Positions 63,693-64,000 of a stretch of 64,000 nt of DNA are shown piece by piece; the first letter of the stretch is position 1, and each line of letters opens with the position of its first letter. Source of the stretch: Petroclostridium xylanilyticum (GTDB lineage Bacteria > Bacillota > Clostridia > SK-Y3); the NCBI RefSeq assembly GCF_002252565.1, contig NZ_NPML01000002.1:186001-250000 (forward strand), given 5' to 3'. A program made the position numbers and the translations under genes. Under the pieces are notes generated by a model. It ran no database searches, had not been told where the DNA came from, and saw only the letters and a program-made list of their open reading frames with translations.

Positions 63693-64000
63693 ATGGTCAA
63701 GAGAAATCTAATATATTTTATTATATTCGCTGCCTTCTTCCTTTCAGCCTTATACAGCGGAGAGCAGGTTCTTTACATGATATCCTATGCCATGTTATTT
63801 TTACCGCTGGTATCTCTGTTATTGCTCATCATAACCGTTCTTAGATATAAATATGTGGAACAGATTGAAAAGAGACAGGCTGTGAGGGGAGAAGTGTTAA
63901 ACTACTCACTGGATGTATATAATGAAGATGTTTTTTTATATCCATATATTAAAACAAATTTTTATGCCGGCAACTTTCTTACAAACAATCTGTTTAATCA
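63693..64000 (+). CDS. DUF58 family protein, N-terminal part
   Basis: ATG 63693 follows GGAGGTTGTA and the frame stays open to the window end (about 102 residues). Two N-terminal membrane helices (NLIYFIIFAAFFLSALYSG and YAMLFLPLVSLLLLIITVL) and the position after moxR match the MoxR-DUF58-transglutaminase operon type. The defining DUF58 motif lies beyond the window. Confidence 0.7.
   Translation, partial: MVKRNLIYFIIFAAFFLSALYSGEQVLYMISYAMLFLPLVSLLLLIITVLRYKYVEQIEKRQAVRGEVLNYSLDVYNEDVFLYPYIKTNFYAGNFLTNNLFN

Noticed and set aside
1-64000. tRNA or rRNA genes
   Set aside because: No cloverleaf-like or conserved rRNA segments were noticed on either strand.

Overview
The window looks like a chromosomal segment of an anaerobic, sporulating Firmicute of class Clostridia. 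It is AT-rich, has strong AGGAGG-type ribosome binding sites and U-tailed terminators, and encodes AzlCD, AGCS with a glycine riboswitch, UgtP-like, SpoIIIE/FtsK and LysM-GH18 spore-type proteins. Plant-polysaccharide functions are present (sugar ABC transporter, GH3 enzyme, AraC regulator). No rRNA or tRNA gene was found, and I cannot name the species.

Layout. 0-8.6 kb: end of a sugar-binding protein with its two permeases, a chemoreceptor, a nitroreductase, a GH3 beta-xylosidase/glucosidase and an AraC regulator. 8.6-14.7 kb is a decaying stretch: an Fe-alcohol dehydrogenase stub, livG-livF and a livK fused by deletion to the 3' part of a ureohydrolase gene (no livH/livM), a GntP permease and an S58-peptidase stub. 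14.9-28.8 kb is mostly ordinary housekeeping: a CmpB-like membrane protein, Hsp20, LysM-GH18, a tandem glycine riboswitch with an AGCS symporter, asnS, trmB, UgtP-like glycosyltransferase, CCA-adding enzyme, a GGDEF-EAL protein, azlCD and an NfeD-like protein.

28.8-40.8 kb is an accessory island of secreted or lipid-anchored proteins: an unknown exoprotein, a lipoprotein, a frameshifted C39-like peptidase, an M23 peptidase cut by a complete IS4-family element, and a beta-propeller-like exoprotein. It ends with a LytTR response regulator. The genes are separated by repeated modules: a structured 199-bp palindromic element, REP-like GGGGACGGTTC elements, and a shared 312-bp leader with Shine-Dalgarno site. 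An 11.4-kb part of the island is bounded by 168-bp direct repeats of the lytTR 3' end, so it may have been built by, or be able to undergo, homologous recombination.

41-50.7 kb carries a 2932-residue cyclic beta-1,2-glucan synthase-type protein and a DUF2680-like exported protein. 50.8-58.8 kb holds a type III-A CRISPR-Cas locus on the minus strand (cas10-csm2-csm3-csm4-csm5-cas6 and a 7-spacer array). Cas10 has intact HD and GGDD motifs, but no cas1, cas2 or csm6-like effector is present. The far end of the array is truncated against a small coiled-coil gene bounded by 26-bp direct repeats. 58.9-64 kb returns to core genes: 3-methyladenine DNA glycosylase, a CBM25-like protein, FtsK/SpoIIIE, MoxR and the start of a DUF58 gene.

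Functional assignments rest on motifs read by eye and family knowledge. No database search was run.
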